Below are positions 5,825 through 5,952 of a DNA stretch of 5,952 nt, one piece after another; positions within the stretch are counted from its first letter, which is position 1, and every line of letters begins with the position of its first letter. A model generated the notes under the pieces. The model saw nothing but the letters and a program-made list of their open reading frames with translations, ran no database searches and had not been told where the DNA came from. The stretch lies in NCBI GenBank assembly GCA_036653595.1, contig JAVVTQ010000064.1:1-5952 (forward strand), read 5' to 3'. Made by a program: the position numbers and the translations under genes. This stretch comes from JAVVTQ01 sp036653595. GTDB taxonomy: Bacteria; Bacillota; Clostridia; Oscillospirales; Ruminococcaceae.

Positions 5825-5952
5825 AAAATGCAAGATAACAGCAGGTCTGTGTACCGCTGCACAAAAGACAACCGCGCCGTGCCAAAAGCTGCGACAAGCA
5901 GCCTGCTTTATCCGAAGAACCATGCTGTGCCCTGCTATTTTCCTCCTTAATG
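5825..5952. other. Right-edge intergenic stretch, no supported gene
   Basis: A 40-codon plus-strand frame (ATG 5828, stop 5948-5950) has no ribosome binding site and starts right after the terminator. Two minus-strand frames are open from the right edge and stop in or beyond the prs terminator (one stop at 5799-5801). Their protein sequence (cysteine-rich, no motif) looks like chance. AAGGAGG on the minus strand (5943-5949) resembles a ribosome binding site, but the nearest ATG in line with it is 18 nt away, too far. A short hairpin, GCTGC 5888-5892 with GCAGC 5898-5902, is followed by TTTT on the minus strand. What lies to the right decides this stretch. Confidence 0.5.

Noticed and set aside
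5828..5950. 40-codon plus-strand small ORF at the right edge
   Set aside because: There is no Shine-Dalgarno, it starts 9 nt after the terminator stem, and the predicted peptide has no pattern of a membrane, leader or toxin peptide.
5799..5951. Partial minus-strand gene entering from the right edge
   Set aside because: The frame ends inside the terminator loop and its residues look like random translation. It cannot be excluded without the sequence to the right, but nothing here supports it.

Overview
The window carries three complete housekeeping genes of a Gram-positive, Firmicutes-type bacterium. The best guess is an anaerobic member of the class Clostridia with mid-range GC. Four observations support this. 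The pyruvate phosphate dikinase aligns almost residue for residue with what I remember of the Clostridium symbiosum enzyme, and its catalytic residues fall at the same numbers. The order glmU-prs matches the Bacillus/Clostridium arrangement (gcaD-prs). Shine-Dalgarno sequences are strong, and intrinsic terminators follow the genes. The species cannot be named from the sequence.

Layout from left to right. Positions 1-113 hold a tandem array of eight copies of a 14-bp unit; the array runs off the left edge and is non-coding in all frames. A minus-strand hairpin terminator at 190-227 closes ppdK, which runs leftward over 284-2911. About 430 bp (2912-3339) separate ppdK from the rightward genes and form a divergent control region. 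This region has a sigma-A-type ppdK promoter inside a large imperfect dyad, one or two rightward promoters, an upstream inverted repeat, and a leader of about 100 nt in front of glmU that can fold into two hairpins. Then come glmU (3340-4737) and, 32 nt later, prs (4770-5726), very probably one operon. A 16-bp perfect hairpin at 5782-5819 ends it. The last ~130 bp hold no gene I can support.

How the genes relate. GlmU makes UDP-N-acetylglucosamine for cell wall synthesis and releases pyrophosphate. Prs makes PRPP for nucleotides, histidine and tryptophan and releases AMP. PPDK interconverts PEP + AMP + PPi with pyruvate + ATP + Pi, so in its glycolytic direction it consumes the by-products of the two divergent genes. 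That metabolic link is inference; the genes may simply be neighbours.

Two starts differ from the longest reading frames. ppdK should start at 2911 (875 aa), because a strong ribosome binding site lies just after the upstream ATG. glmU should start at ATG 3340 (465 aa) rather than GTG 3331, because that GTG is part of the ribosome binding site. I found no undescribed system here. The most unusual items are the 14-bp array, the dyad over the ppdK promoter and the structured glmU leader.
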